Shown here: positions 50,806-59,875 of the stretch, piece by piece
Layout of the letters: each line of letters starts with the position of its first letter
Numbering within the stretch: position 1 is the first letter of the stretch
Assembly: GCA_963813345.1 (NCBI GenBank)
Contig: CAWEYR010000028.1
Location: forward strand, 1 to 64,000
Source: CAWDDA01 sp963813345
GTDB taxonomy: Bacteria > Acidobacteriota > Blastocatellia > RBC074
Direction: 5' to 3'
DNA: 64,000 bases
Position numbers and translations under genes: made by a program
Notes under the pieces: generated by a model
Databases searched by the model: none
Told to the model about the DNA's origin: nothing
What the model saw: the letters and a program-made list of their open reading frames with translations, nothing else

Positions 50806-52304
50806 TCAAAGACTCCATCGCTCTGCCACGAGCTTCTCGTAAACCTTCTCTTGTCTGAGCCGAGCGTTGACATAGACTTCATGGCGTTCTGACCGCGGTT
50901 CGTACGTCTTTCCAAGCGGTCCTGGAATCTGCGAAATGTCCCGGATCTGACCGAGCGTAGCGAGCGCAAAGATCGCGGCGCCACGACTCGAGGCCTCGCG
51001 GGCAAGTGATGCAATCACCGGAACGCCGATGACATCCGCCATCATCTGCGTCCAATACTCCGATCCGAGAATGGCACCTCCCGACGCAACTATTCGCGTG
51101 CCGGCGGCGAGCTCAGGCTTGAGCAGATCGAAGATCGCGGCGAAACGATAGCTTACCGATTCGAGCATTGCCACGAGAATATCTTCCGGCCCGGTGTTCA
51201 GACTCATTCCCACAATCGCTGCCCGAGCGTGATCTGCCCATCCTGTGCTGCGCTCTCCAGAAAAGAACGGTAGCACTGTCAGGCCATGACTGTCAGGCGG
51301 AAAGTCTTCGAGTCCCTCTTCCGGATTTCCTTCTCGAAGCGAAGTGTCTGCCGGCACCAGGAGTAAATGTTGCCACCATTGGAAAGCGCTCCACCCATAA
51401 CAAAGTAGTTATGATCGGCACGATAACACCAGAGTCCGCGTGGTATCTCGACTTTGCTGGCTTTCCAGCAGACACGCATTGCACCCGAAGTACCTACATT
51501 GATAGCTACTGAATCAGGAGTAACACAACCTGAACCTATGTTACTGGCGGCTCCGTCGCCTATGGCAAGCGCCCACGGCAGTCGAGAGAGCTCTGGCCAT
51601 CGAGCTGCAAATTCGCCCGTAATCCCCTGTAACCTTGCGCCCGCTTCTCCGATCGGAGAGAGCATTTCGCGTGAAAGATCGAGAGCGCGCAGCACCTCGT
51701 CGTCCCAGGTCCCCTTGTTGGGATTGAACAGGCCTGTGCCTGAGGCCATCGAAACACTGACCACACACTGGCCAAAAATTCGCTGGTAGAAGTACTCGCC
51801 AATGGATATCCAGCGCACTACACGTGAAAAGAGTTGGGGGCGTGCACGTCGCAGCCATGCAATCTTGGCTGGATAGTAGCTCGAGTGAGGCATGCAACCC
51901 GTACGGTCGTGGAGCCAGTCGCTGCCCAGCCTGCTCTCGAGAGCCTCGGCGTCACTTTGACTGCGAGTATCACTCCAGTTGAAGAGTGGCGTGACCGCCC
52001 GCCCCTGGTCGTCGATTCCGAGAAGACTGTGCCAGAAGGTGCAACAACCTACACCGCAAATCGAACTCTCGAAATCCGGTATTGTGCTTCGAGACTTCGC
52101 AAGCAAATCGTCTAAAACCTGGCACAACAGTTCAATCAGATAATCGGCATCAACTTCGACTCCGCCGTCAGGCGTCGTCGTCATCTGATATTGGATCTGC
52201 GAATAGGCGCCATCTATTAGTTCCGCGTCACTCGAGTAGAGCGCGGCGCGTGCTGAGGAAGTGCCGAGATCCAATGCTACAAGGAGTGGTTGTTTCGTTT
52301 TCAA
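50806..52304 (-). CDS. FGGY-family carbohydrate kinase, gluconokinase-like (frameshifted)
   Basis: About 500 residues. PLLVALDLGTSSARAALYSS is the first phosphate-binding motif; VAINVGTSGAMRVCWK is the second. Substrate-region residues lie in GVGCCTFWHSLLGID and TPLFNWSDTRSQSD, and IVASGGAILGSEYWTQMMAD is the adenosine motif. The pattern is close to gluconokinase GntK of the FGGY family, and the 6-phosphogluconolactonase in the same operon supports gluconate as substrate. The shift is near 51320. Divergent from wecB with only 36 bases between the start codons. Confidence 0.87.
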
Positions 52305-52339
52305 GTGTGTATCATAACGACCGCTGCATCCGTTATCAA

Positions 52340-53437
52340 ATGAAGGTTTTGTCAGTTTTTGGAACGCGCCCTGAGGCGATTAAGATGGCTCCCGTAATAA
52401 AGGAGCTTCGCCTCCACTCCGCAAGCATCGAGAGTCGCGTTTGCGTCACCGCACAGCACCGCGAAATGCTGGATCAGGTGCTCGACCTCTTTCAGATCGC
52501 ACCCGACCACGATCTCAACATAATGCAGGAGAATCAGACGCTCGCGTCAGTCACTTCAAACGTCCTTGCGCGTCTGGACGAAGTCATTGCTGCCGAGACG
52601 CCGGATTGGATACTGACTCAAGGTGATACGACAACGGCGATGGTGGCATCGCTCGGAGGCTTCTATCGCGGCGTCAAGGTCGGGCATGTAGAAGCTGGCC
52701 TAAGAACCTGGAACCGCCATCATCCATTTCCCGAGGAGATCAACCGCCGGATTGCTGATGCGGTTTGCGATCTGCATTTTGCTCCAACAGAAGAGGCGCG
52801 CAGCAATCTACTCAGGGAGGGCATCGATAATACGAGCATTGTTGTCACCGGGAACACAGTGATCGATGCTCTACTCGATGTCGCCGGGCGGCCATATGCC
52901 TGGGACAGTGGTCCGCTTGGGCGGGTGTCACGCGAAAAGAGAATTATTCTGGTGACTGCGCATCGCCGCGAGAACTTTGGAGAGCCGCTCGAGGCAATCT
53001 GTCGCGCTCTACGAGAGATTGGCAGCCGTGGCGACATTACGATTGTCTACCCGGTTCACATGAACCCGAATGTCCGGCGAGTGGTCGAGCGACTTGAAGG
53101 CAGCGAAGGTGTAGTTCTCACGGATCCGCTCGACTACCTCCCACTGGTGCACCTGATGAAGGCGTGTTATCTCGTGCTCACCGATTCGGGAGGACTGCAG
53201 GAAGAAGCACCGGGTCTCGGCAAACCGGTACTTGTCATGCGCGAAACCACAGAACGTCCGGAAGGCGTGGCTGCCGGAACTGTGAAGCTGGTGGGCACAA
53301 ATACATCGACCATTATTGCTGAAGTCAGCCGCCTTCTGGATGACTCAACCGAATACGAAAAGATGTCGCGAGCCGTGAATCCATACGGCGACGGCCTGGC
53401 AAGCCAGAGAATCGTCGCGCATCTGCTAGGCATGTAG
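52340..53437 (+). CDS. wecB: UDP-N-acetylglucosamine 2-epimerase
   Basis: 365 residues, intact. It interconverts UDP-GlcNAc and UDP-ManNAc for surface polysaccharides. MKVLSVFGTRPEAIKMAPVI, ILTQGDTTTAMVASLGGFYR, VGHVEAGLRTWNRHHPFPEE, VTAHRRENFGEPL and LTDSGGLQEEAPGLGKPVL are diagnostic. ATG 52340 is set by the canonical N-terminus; an upstream frame from 52082 is only the antisense of the kinase. The stop TAG coincides with the start of an R1 fragment. Confidence 0.96.
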   Translation: MKVLSVFGTRPEAIKMAPVIKELRLHSASIESRVCVTAQHREMLDQVLDLFQIAPDHDLNIMQENQTLASVTSNVLARLDEVIAAETPDWILTQGDTTTAMVASLGGFYRGVKVGHVEAGLRTWNRHHPFPEEINRRIADAVCDLHFAPTEEARSNLLREGIDNTSIVVTGNTVIDALLDVAGRPYAWDSGPLGRVSREKRIILVTAHRRENFGEPLEAICRALREIGSRGDITIVYPVHMNPNVRRVVERLEGSEGVVLTDPLDYLPLVHLMKACYLVLTDSGGLQEEAPGLGKPVLVMRETTERPEGVAAGTVKLVGTNTSTIIAEVSRLLDDSTEYEKMSRAVNPYGDGLASQRIVAHLLGM

Positions 53438-53451
53438 TACCGCCTTCAGGG

Positions 53452-53552
53452 GGATCTCACGCGAAGCCGCGAAGCCGCGAAAAAGAACAACAGTGATTCA
53501 AAGACAGAATTTCTTTGGTTCTTTTCGCGGCTTCGCGGCTTCGCGTGATCCG
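53452..53552. repeat. R4 inverted repeat
   Basis: GGATCTCACGCGAAGCCGCG then AAGCCGCGAAAA pairs with TTTTCGCGGCTTCGCGGCTT then CGCGTGATCC. The GAAGCCGC unit is tandemly doubled in each arm. It lies between wecB and hicBA, with an R1 fragment (TAGTACCGCCTTCAGG) just before it. Confidence 0.8.
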
Positions 53553-53605
53553 AATACCGCAGCTACTCATTTTCGGCTACGTCCGAATTCGTTTAGAATC
53601 TCAGC

Positions 53606-53815
53606 ATGACAAGACGAGTTCTGCTATATCCCGGCGAAGATGGTTTTATCGTTGCTGAAGTCCCGAGCCTTCCGGGTTGCGTTAGCCAGGGCAAGACGCG
53701 CGATGAAGCGATTGCAAATGTGCGCGAAGCCATATCCTTGCACGAAGAGGTCTTGCTAGAACGCGGAGAGCCGATACCTGAAGACCATGTTGAGCTTGTA
53801 GAGGTCGCCGCGTGA
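53606..53815 (+). CDS. hicB: HicB-like antitoxin
   Basis: 69 residues. Partial RNase-H-like HicB fold: DGFIVAEVPSLPGCVSQGKT then RDEAIANVREAISLHEEVLL. It would neutralise the HicA RNase. No separate DNA-binding domain is visible, so it belongs to the short form. Order hicB-hicA with a 4-base overlap. Confidence 0.9.
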   Translation: MTRRVLLYPGEDGFIVAEVPSLPGCVSQGKTRDEAIANVREAISLHEEVLLERGEPIPEDHVELVEVAA

Positions 53816-54033
53816 GCCATTTGCCCGTCATCTCGGGCGCGAAATGCGTAGCGGCACTCAAAAAGATCGGCTTTGAGATTTATCGACAACGCGGCAGTCA
53901 TATCGTTCTGGTCCGCAAGGTTCCTCCGGCACAGACCACCATTCCGAATCACAAAGAGCTCGACCGCGGAACGCTCCGCGCAATCATTCGCCAGACCGGC
54001 CTCACTGTCGAAGAGTTTTTGACTCTTCTTTGA
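53812..54033 (+). CDS. hicA: HicA-like mRNA interferase toxin
   Basis: 73 residues, GTG start overlapping the hicB stop. A small dsRNA-binding-like fold with KCVAALKKIGFEIYRQRGSH; the His in RGSHIVLVRK is the catalytic position of HicA, and TIPNHKELDRGTLRAIIRQT is the conserved tail. It lies 25 bases upstream of tRNA-Leu. Confidence 0.92.
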   Translation: MSHLPVISGAKCVAALKKIGFEIYRQRGSHIVLVRKVPPAQTTIPNHKELDRGTLRAIIRQTGLTVEEFLTLL

Positions 54034-54058
54034 TAAACTCGCCAGACAGAGCCGATTT

Positions 54059-54141
<83 letters not shown>

Positions 54142-54185
54142 CTATCAATTGTCAAGAAAGGCGAACCTCTGCCTAGCCTGTAATA

Positions 54186-54214
54186 GCTGGGAGCGCCGGT
54201 CTCTGACCGGCGCG
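54186..54214. repeat. R3 half element
   Basis: GCTGGGAGCGCCGGTCTCTG then ACCGGCGCG resembles the R3 end with its own small hairpin (CGCCGGT/ACCGGCG). It sits downstream of tRNA-Leu. Confidence 0.55.
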
Positions 54215-54314
54215 TGAAGTTTGGACAATTACGAGCCGCATTTGGAGTGCGGCGACTCGGCGCCGCTCTCCAAATTCTGCGCTGCTTCGCAGCGTACAAA
54301 AAGCGGCGCACAAC

Positions 54315-54845
54315 TTACTTCACCTTCTTTGCTCTCGCTTCCTCTATCAGGGTCCAGGGGCCACCATCAACCGAGCTCTCCATCTTGAAGGAGTAGGCGG
54401 TAGGAGACTCCTCAGTGATCGTGACGCGTCCCTTCATGACTTTGCCTTCGATTTTGTTTTCGAAGTTCCACGTCCACACCTTGCCACTTACGTTTCCCCT
54501 CACAAAGAATCCGTCACCATAGCTCGTATTCATGTAGAACGTGTTCGTTTTCTCTGTGGGGTCGTAGCCCATAATGGACTGGGTTTTCCCTGTTCCCATC
54601 GGCCCGGTGCTTTCACCTCGGCAGACAAGGTGGAAGCCACCCGGAAACCATTCACACGTTTCGCGGCCGGAGGTCTTCCCTGCAGGGCCCATCGGAGAAG
54701 CTTTCATCTCGCCTTCAGAAGTCCACGTCCCTGCAAAGTATCCGATGCGCTTCTCTTCCTCACCAGGTTTTCGCGTCGGCGGTTGCGCCAGCGCCAGGGT
54801 GCCAAGCAATCCGACGGTGAGAGCTGCAAAAAGAAATCGTTTCAT
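54315..54845 (-). CDS. secreted DUF1579 family protein
   Basis: 176 residues. Signal peptide (FLFAALTVGLLGTLALA). GYFAGTWTSEGEM, FPGGFHLVCRGEST, SIMGYDPTEKTNTFYMNTSY and ESSVDGGPWTLIEEARAKK match DUF1579 lipocalin-like proteins of unknown function. ATG 54845 has RBS AAAGGAGGAA. Divergent from the symporter. Confidence 0.88.
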   Translation of the reverse strand: MKRFLFAALTVGLLGTLALAQPPTRKPGEEEKRIGYFAGTWTSEGEMKASPMGPAGKTSGRETCEWFPGGFHLVCRGESTGPMGTGKTQSIMGYDPTEKTNTFYMNTSYGDGFFVRGNVSGKVWTWNFENKIEGKVMKGRVTITEESPTAYSFKMESSVDGGPWTLIEEARAKKVK

Positions 54846-55020
54846 AGTTCCTCCTTTAAGGCTCGAAAGATCCAATCGCAGGTTGAAGAATACTCCATTG
54901 CCAACAAGAAAATTAGCATCTAGTATCGCCTTTAGCCCTGAACCGCGCCTTCGGCGCCGTGGCAAGCAAGTGAACTCAAAGCTTAGAATGCTGCTCAACG
55001 ACTGCATCAATCCGAAAACT

Positions 55021-56415
55021 ATGAATCCAAAGATCCGCATTCAGCTATCCATAATGATGCTCATCCAGTTCTTTATCTGGGGAGCCTGGTACGTAACGGC
55101 ACCGAACTATCTCGGCACTATCGGCTTCGCAGCCGAAGACTTCGGATGGACATACGCGGTTGGGCCGATCGCAGGGATGATCTCTCCATTCTTTGTCGGC
55201 ATGATCGCTGACCGATTCTTCGCTGCTCAACGAGTCCTCGCCGTGATGCATATTCTTGGAGCGCTCATCATGCTGGGCGCGACGACGCTCATGCAGACGC
55301 AGACACCCTCCCCGGACGTTATTAATCTGGTCCTGTTCGGCTATACGCTCACCTTCTTTCCAACGCTGGCGCTCACCAACACGCTGGCCATGAAAAACAT
55401 GACAAATCCCGAAAAGGAGTTCCCGGGAATCCGAGTATTTGGAACTATCGGCTGGATTCTCGCAGGCCTATTCCTTTCGTGGGTGGGATGGGAGAAGAGC
55501 GTTCACATGTTCTATCTCACGGCGGCAGCGGCACTCCTGCTCGGGCTCTATAGCTTTACGCTTCCGCACACACCGCCTGAAGCGACTGGCAAGGTGACTG
55601 CCCGCCAAATACTCGGACTTGATGCGCTGGTTCTGCTCAAGAATCGTTCGTATCTCATTTTCATGATGGCGTCGCTGCTGATCTGCATTCCTTTATCTTT
55701 CTACTATCAGATAACCAGCCGTATCGTAGAAATGGCCGGACTTCCGATAGGCCAGACGATGTCCTACGGGCAGATGTCAGAGATATTCTTTATGATCGTC
55801 ATGCCTTTCTTCTTCATCCGTCTCGGCGTGAAGTGGATGCTTGCTGTAGGCATGCTGGCGTGGGTCGTTAGATATGTGCTTTTCGCACTCGGGGCCCCCG
55901 CTCAGGTTCGCTGGATGATTATCTTCGGTATTGTTCTTCACGGTATCTGCTACGATTTCTTTTTTGTTACCGGACAGATCTATACCGACAAAGTAGCGCC
56001 GAGGCAGATTCGTGCTCAGGCCCAGGGCCTTCTGGTTCTCTTTACCCTCGGTCTCGGAATGGCGATTGGTGCCAAGGTCGCCGGCGTGGTCGAGGCAATG
56101 CACACCACTGACGCATCAAAAGCATTTGCGTCTCAAGTGGTCGAGAAGACAGCTCAAATCGAGCAGCTCAAGCGCAACGTGGAGACGACTTCAGACAGAA
56201 CAGCGCTCGATGCAAGGATTCTTCAACTTGAAAACGAGAAGGCTGAACTCCGTCGAGAAGAGTTACGCGCAATCGATTGGAAGCCATTGTGGGGGAAACC
56301 TGCGATCTTTGCGGCCGCGATTCTCTTATTGTTCGTGCTCCTGTTTCGAGATCGAGGTGAGGGAGCAGAGAATGTTGGTCGCAAGGGAAACAGTATCAGC
56401 CGGAGGTGTGCAGTT
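55021..56415 (+). CDS. nucleoside:H+ symporter family transporter
   Basis: About 445-465 residues, around 12 membrane helices. IQFFIWGAWYVTAPNYLGTI, AGMISPFFVGMIADRFFAAQ, PGIRVFGTIGWILAGLFLSW and GICYDFFFVTGQIYTDKVAP are typical of the NHS (NupG/XapB) branch of the MFS. A charged coiled-coil-like loop (QLENEKAELRREEL) precedes the last helix. No stop occurs in frame before 57174; a TGA at 56358-56360 in a neighbouring frame suggests a missing stop. Alternatively the protein is fused to the next one. ATG 55021 follows the family N-terminus. Confidence 0.85.
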
Positions 56416-57174
56416 ATGAAAGTACGTTGTACCGCCTTCAGGCGGAAGCGTGAAATCGAGAATGTAACGATTCCGCCTGAAGGCGGTACAACGTACCTTC
56501 TCATTCTCGCGATTCTAGTCATGATTTTCGCCGCCTGCTCGGCGAATGAACCATCAGCGGCCAACGTTCCTGGTCCGTCCGCGCAACCGAGCCCATCTCC
56601 GCAACAGGGTCAATCAAGTTCAACGATCGCTGTCGGGCACGGAGGCGCTGCGCCGGTTGAGGCTGCCACGCGGCAGTCTGGCACACCTGGGAAAACGTCC
56701 GGATCAAACGCAGGTGGAGTCTCGTGGACACCGCCCAAAGGATGGGCCGAAGGTCCTGAGCGATCGATGCGCGCGGCGACCTACCAGGTTCCAGCTGCTT
56801 CTGGCGACAAGGAAGGAGGAGAATGCGCGGTCTTCTTCTTTGGCCCGGGTCAGGGTGGAGCCGTTCAGGCGAACATTGATCGGTGGATAGGGCAATTCGA
56901 GCAACCCGACGGGAAGCCATCTTCCGAGCGAGCAACCCAGAAGCGTGAGACGATCAACGGGATTTCGGTGACGGCAATAGACCTCAGTGGAACATTTCTT
57001 GGTGGAGGTCCGATGATGGGAGGTGGCGGGGCAAAAAAACCCGGCTATCGGCTCCTGGGAGCAATTGTGGAAGGACCTGAAGGTGCAGTCTTCTTCAAGT
57101 TGACAGGGCCATCAAGCACCGTCCGGGCTGCAGAATCAGACTTCCGGACGATGCTCAAATCCCTCAAGAAGTGA
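56416..57174 (+). CDS. putative lipoprotein with an R1 repeat in its signal region
   Basis: 252 residues if started at ATG 56416, which has RBS GGAGGTG. The n-region is encoded by the R1 repeat (VRCTAFRRK... PPEGGTTY), followed directly by the hydrophobic LLILAILVMIFAAC lipobox. The mature part has a Ser/Pro/Gln-rich linker, then a folded region VSWTPPKGWAEGPERSMRAA and GGECAVFFFGPGQGGAVQAN. No known family is assigned with confidence. It is in the same frame as the symporter without a stop between them. Confidence 0.65.
   Translation: MKVRCTAFRRKREIENVTIPPEGGTTYLLILAILVMIFAACSANEPSAANVPGPSAQPSPSPQQGQSSSTIAVGHGGAAPVEAATRQSGTPGKTSGSNAGGVSWTPPKGWAEGPERSMRAATYQVPAASGDKEGGECAVFFFGPGQGGAVQANIDRWIGQFEQPDGKPSSERATQKRETINGISVTAIDLSGTFLGGGPMMGGGGAKKPGYRLLGAIVEGPEGAVFFKLTGPSSTVRAAESDFRTMLKSLKK
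56420..56499. repeat. R1 inverted repeat inside a reading frame
   Basis: TACGTTGTACCGCCTTCAGG then CGGAAGCGT pairs with ACGATTCCGCCTGAAGGCGG then TACAACGTACC, with a 15-base loop. The whole element is open in the frame of the lipoprotein. Confidence 0.85.
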
Positions 57175-57195
57175 TGCCGGGGAAACAAGCTACGG

Positions 57196-57563
57196 TTACT
57201 TCTTGCCTTTGGCAGGCCCAAACGCTCTCACGTGTTTCACCAGAGCACTAATTTCCGCGGCTGAGAGTGATTCCTTAAACCCGGGCATGACTCCGGCACC
57301 GTTACTGATCCCATCGCTGATCTGTTTGTCAGTGCGGGATGACTGCCACGCGCCATCGGTAAAGTTTGGCATTTCGCCCAAACTCGCGATTCCCTTTCCA
57401 TCGGCCCCGTGACACTTGGCGCATTGAGCAGTGTAGACCGCACCGGCGCACCTTTTCCCTTGTTTTGAGACGTGGCCTCGGCCGTTATCAATAACGACGG
57501 GCCCTGCAAAGCGAACATCGCGACTCCAGCGGCGCAAAGCATCACAAAAGCGATTCGTTTCAT
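57196..57563 (-). CDS. secreted monohaem cytochrome c (frameshifted)
   Basis: About 122 residues. Signal peptide (AFVMLCAAGVAMFAL), then in the shifted frame AVYTAQCAKCHGADGKGIAS, NFTDGAWQSS and GAGVMPGFKESLSAAEISAL. CAKCH binds haem; the Met in VMPGF is the likely sixth ligand. A small class I cytochrome for periplasmic electron transfer. The shift is near 57445. Confidence 0.88.
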
Positions 57564-57859
57564 GACTTGGTTCCTTACTCCTGTTTCTTAGTTCATCCCG
57601 TCCAAAGGCTCAAAGCCTGTAACGCATTTCGCAAAAGGCCTTTAGCATCTGATGTCAAGTTGAATCCGCGGGGGCGGTCGGCAATTTCCCATCGTAAACT
57701 TTCACGGGCACCGAAATCAAGATGCGAACACGCAAAAGCTTGTCACTAAATGGCCGTTTCTCGCGTGAAATGAGTTACTTTGGCCAAAAGCCGTCTCCAA
57801 CCTGACAAGAATCTGTGTTATACTCGCTGCACATCAAATGTGCGAGGTGATTAAATACG

Positions 57860-58375
57860 GTGACTTACAGAGACGGAAGCAAAGTAATCTATCCACGCCT
57901 GGGCATCTGCCGGGTAGTGGGAGTAATCGAGCAAAGTGTTGGCGGGACAGGAGTTAAGTTTTATTCCCTGAAACCCGTCGACCATCATGACAGTACTCAT
58001 ATTCTGGTTCCAGTCGATAAGGCTCGAGATGTTGGTGTGCGACGCCTGATCGATCGAACCGAGATACCCAAGTTATTGAAATTCCTGGGGAAAGACATCG
58101 AAGTCGCGAGCGATCATCGCAAGCGGAACGCCAGGAACGCTGAAAGGATATCTTCGGGCGAGATATTCCAGGTAGCGGACTCCCTGAAAACAATGGTGAA
58201 GCTCTCTAAAGGCAAAACCCTTTCGCCGGAAGAACAACAGACACTTTCGCGGGCGCGCCAGCTCCTTCTTAACGAGATAGCCTACGTAATGAAGCTTTCC
58301 GTTGACGAAGTCGCGGAGATGATCGAACAGGCACTTGCGGGCAAGAAGTCTCGAGCCAAGAAGATCGCAGCCTGA
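57860..58375 (+). CDS. CarD family transcriptional regulator
   Basis: 171 residues. The N-terminal RNA-polymerase-interacting Tudor-like domain (SKVIYPRLGICRVVGVIEQS, FYSLKPVDHHDSTHILVPVD) is followed by a helical DNA-interacting domain (SLKTMVKLSKGKTLSPEEQQ, LLLNEIAYVMKLSVDEVAEM). CarD stabilises open promoter complexes. Start codon GTG 57860 with RBS GAGGTGATT. A -10-like TATACT is present at 57819. A clear terminator follows. Confidence 0.93.
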   Translation: MTYRDGSKVIYPRLGICRVVGVIEQSVGGTGVKFYSLKPVDHHDSTHILVPVDKARDVGVRRLIDRTEIPKLLKFLGKDIEVASDHRKRNARNAERISSGEIFQVADSLKTMVKLSKGKTLSPEEQQTLSRARQLLLNEIAYVMKLSVDEVAEMIEQALAGKKSRAKKIAA

Positions 58376-58409
58376 AACGAACTCTCCAGGCATTTCATCG
58401 ATAAAACAA

Positions 58410-58437
58410 GGGCGTCTCTTCCAGAGACGCCCTTTTT
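58410..58437 (+). terminator. rho-independent terminator of carD-like gene
   Basis: GGGCGTCTCT, loop TCC, AGAGACGCCC, then TTTTT, 35 bases after the CarD stop. Confidence 0.9.
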
Positions 58438-58706
58438 CTCTTTCTTGCCTCGATTCCCGCCTTCTGCCCTATCGTGTTCGATGCCAATAATTTACTCAGA
58501 ATAAAGCAGTTGCTTAAGACTGGACCAATTCTTCGGGTATCCGTTCCAGTCCATAACGACTTCCAGCGCCACGGATCAGGTCGCGCTTTAAGTTTCATCT
58601 GTGAAACTGTTGAAATAAAAAGCTTTACAGCTGTTTGAAGCCGTGCTAGTTTGTGCCGGTCGTTCGGGTTGTTAGAACTTTTCTCTAAAAAAGGTTGGAT
58701 GCTGGA
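58438..58706. other. intergenic region before the FtsB-like gene
   Basis: Contains small hairpins (GTTTCATCTGTGAAAC) and AT-rich stretches compatible with a promoter, but no gene and no R1-R4 repeat. No single promoter can be chosen. Confidence 0.45.
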
Positions 58707-59051
58707 ATGCCTAGTAATTCTTCATTTTCGCGGGTGGATTATCTTGAAGCGGCAGCCACCCGAGTAACTGCGCGAGGGGTTTCCGTTCCCGGCCATGTCT
58801 GGCTGGCAATGATCGTGATAGCCGCACTCGCTATTTCAATCTCGACGGCGATGCGTGCCCGTGAACAGGCGCGCAGTTCCCAGGCCTCATACACTCAAAC
58901 TGCTGCACGCGTTAAACAGCTTCAACTGGAAAACGAACAGATACGAGCACGCGTCAAGCAGCTTCGCGAAAATCCCAGGGCCACTGAGCAGGCCGCACGC
59001 GAACAGCTCCATTACGTCGGCCAGAATGAGATTGCAGTCAAACTGCGCTGA
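58707..59051 (+). CDS. FtsB/DivIC (septum formation initiator) family protein
   Basis: 114 residues. A cytoplasmic N-terminus of 35 residues, one membrane helix (VWLAMIVIAALAISIST), then a periplasmic coiled coil (VKQLQLENEQIRARVKQLRE) and the DivIC-type end AREQLHYVGQNEIAVKL. Expected to act with FtsL/FtsQ in divisome assembly. ATG 58707 is preferred to an in-frame TTG at 58695. No other division gene is in the window. Confidence 0.82.
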   Translation: MPSNSSFSRVDYLEAAATRVTARGVSVPGHVWLAMIVIAALAISISTAMRAREQARSSQASYTQTAARVKQLQLENEQIRARVKQLRENPRATEQAAREQLHYVGQNEIAVKLR

Positions 59052-59085
59052 TCCCGACGAGCTCCACTGAAATCAGGTAGGTTCC

Positions 59086-59180
59086 TTAAGGTACGTTGTA
59101 CCGGCGTTTAGCCGGAATCGTGACATCCGAACTACTCAAATGTCACGATTCCGGCTAAACGCCGGTACAACGTACCTTAA
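59086..59180. repeat. R1 inverted repeat with perfect 41-base arms
   Basis: Arms 59086-59126 and 59140-59180 are exactly complementary, with a 13-base loop; the core is CGTTGTACCGGCGTTTAGCC. Its last bases TTAA provide the stop codon of the LON-domain gene. Confidence 0.9.
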
Positions 59181-59869
59181 CTGTCCAGCTGTGGTAGATT
59201 CGTTTTGCCGGCGTGGCCGTTCTTTTTTGCGATCTCGTTCACGAGGGCACGCTGCTCGAAATCTGAGGCGGCTGTTTCAAGGAGCTGAAGGGCTCGCCTG
59301 AGCCTTGTGCACGTATCAAGAAGTTCCAGCAACTCTATTCTTTCTGCCACTTCGATCTCAAGATAGGCGCATACCAGAAACGAAAGCGCTTCGGGATCTT
59401 CCGGGAGCTCTGGACTCGCGTCGTCGCGGACCGGAAAGTCCTTCAGCTTCCTCCCGGCTGCAAGCACGCGCGTAAAAAGTCCCGCTACCTTGGCGGCTTC
59501 TTTCTCACAGTCTCCCTGAGTCGCGTCATTGAAGAATTCGACTTCAGCTTGCAGGTACGGCTCACCCTCAACATATCTGATCGTTCGGAATCGTTGATCA
59601 CCGGCACACAGAATGTTTGAGCGGCCGTCCGGAAGCTGCTGCGAGGCGATCACCTCGACCGAGCATCCGATGGTGCCCTCGGCCGGATCGGCGGAACCCG
59701 TCTCAGATGCATCACCGCGATAGACTATCCCAAAAATCTTGTCCGTGCTGAGGACGTCGGAGAGAAGCTTTCGATAACGGTTCTCGAAGATGTGGAGTGG
59801 TGTGATTGCACCCGGGAACTGAACGAGTGGCAATGGAAAGAGCGGAAGTATTCGCGTTGAGGCGTCCAT
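59177..59869 (-). CDS. LON substrate-binding domain protein
   Basis: 230 residues. Only the N-terminal domain of Lon is present: ILPLFPLPLVQFPGAITPLH, IFENRYRKLLSDVL, GTIGCSVEVIASQQLPDGRS and AGDQRFRTIRYVEGEPYLQA. There is no ATPase or protease. Stand-alone proteins of this type are common, with unknown function. Its start is 6 bases after the lepA stop, so it is in an operon with lepA. Confidence 0.92.
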   Translation of the reverse strand: MDASTRILPLFPLPLVQFPGAITPLHIFENRYRKLLSDVLSTDKIFGIVYRGDASETGSADPAEGTIGCSVEVIASQQLPDGRSNILCAGDQRFRTIRYVEGEPYLQAEVEFFNDATQGDCEKEAAKVAGLFTRVLAAGRKLKDFPVRDDASPELPEDPEALSFLVCAYLEIEVAERIELLELLDTCTRLRRALQLLETAASDFEQRALVNEIAKKNGHAGKTNLPQLDS

Positions 59870-59875
59870 AGACTT

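Noticed and set aside
52082..52339. N-terminal extension of WecB
   Set aside because: Antisense of the divergent kinase; WecB motifs begin at 52340.
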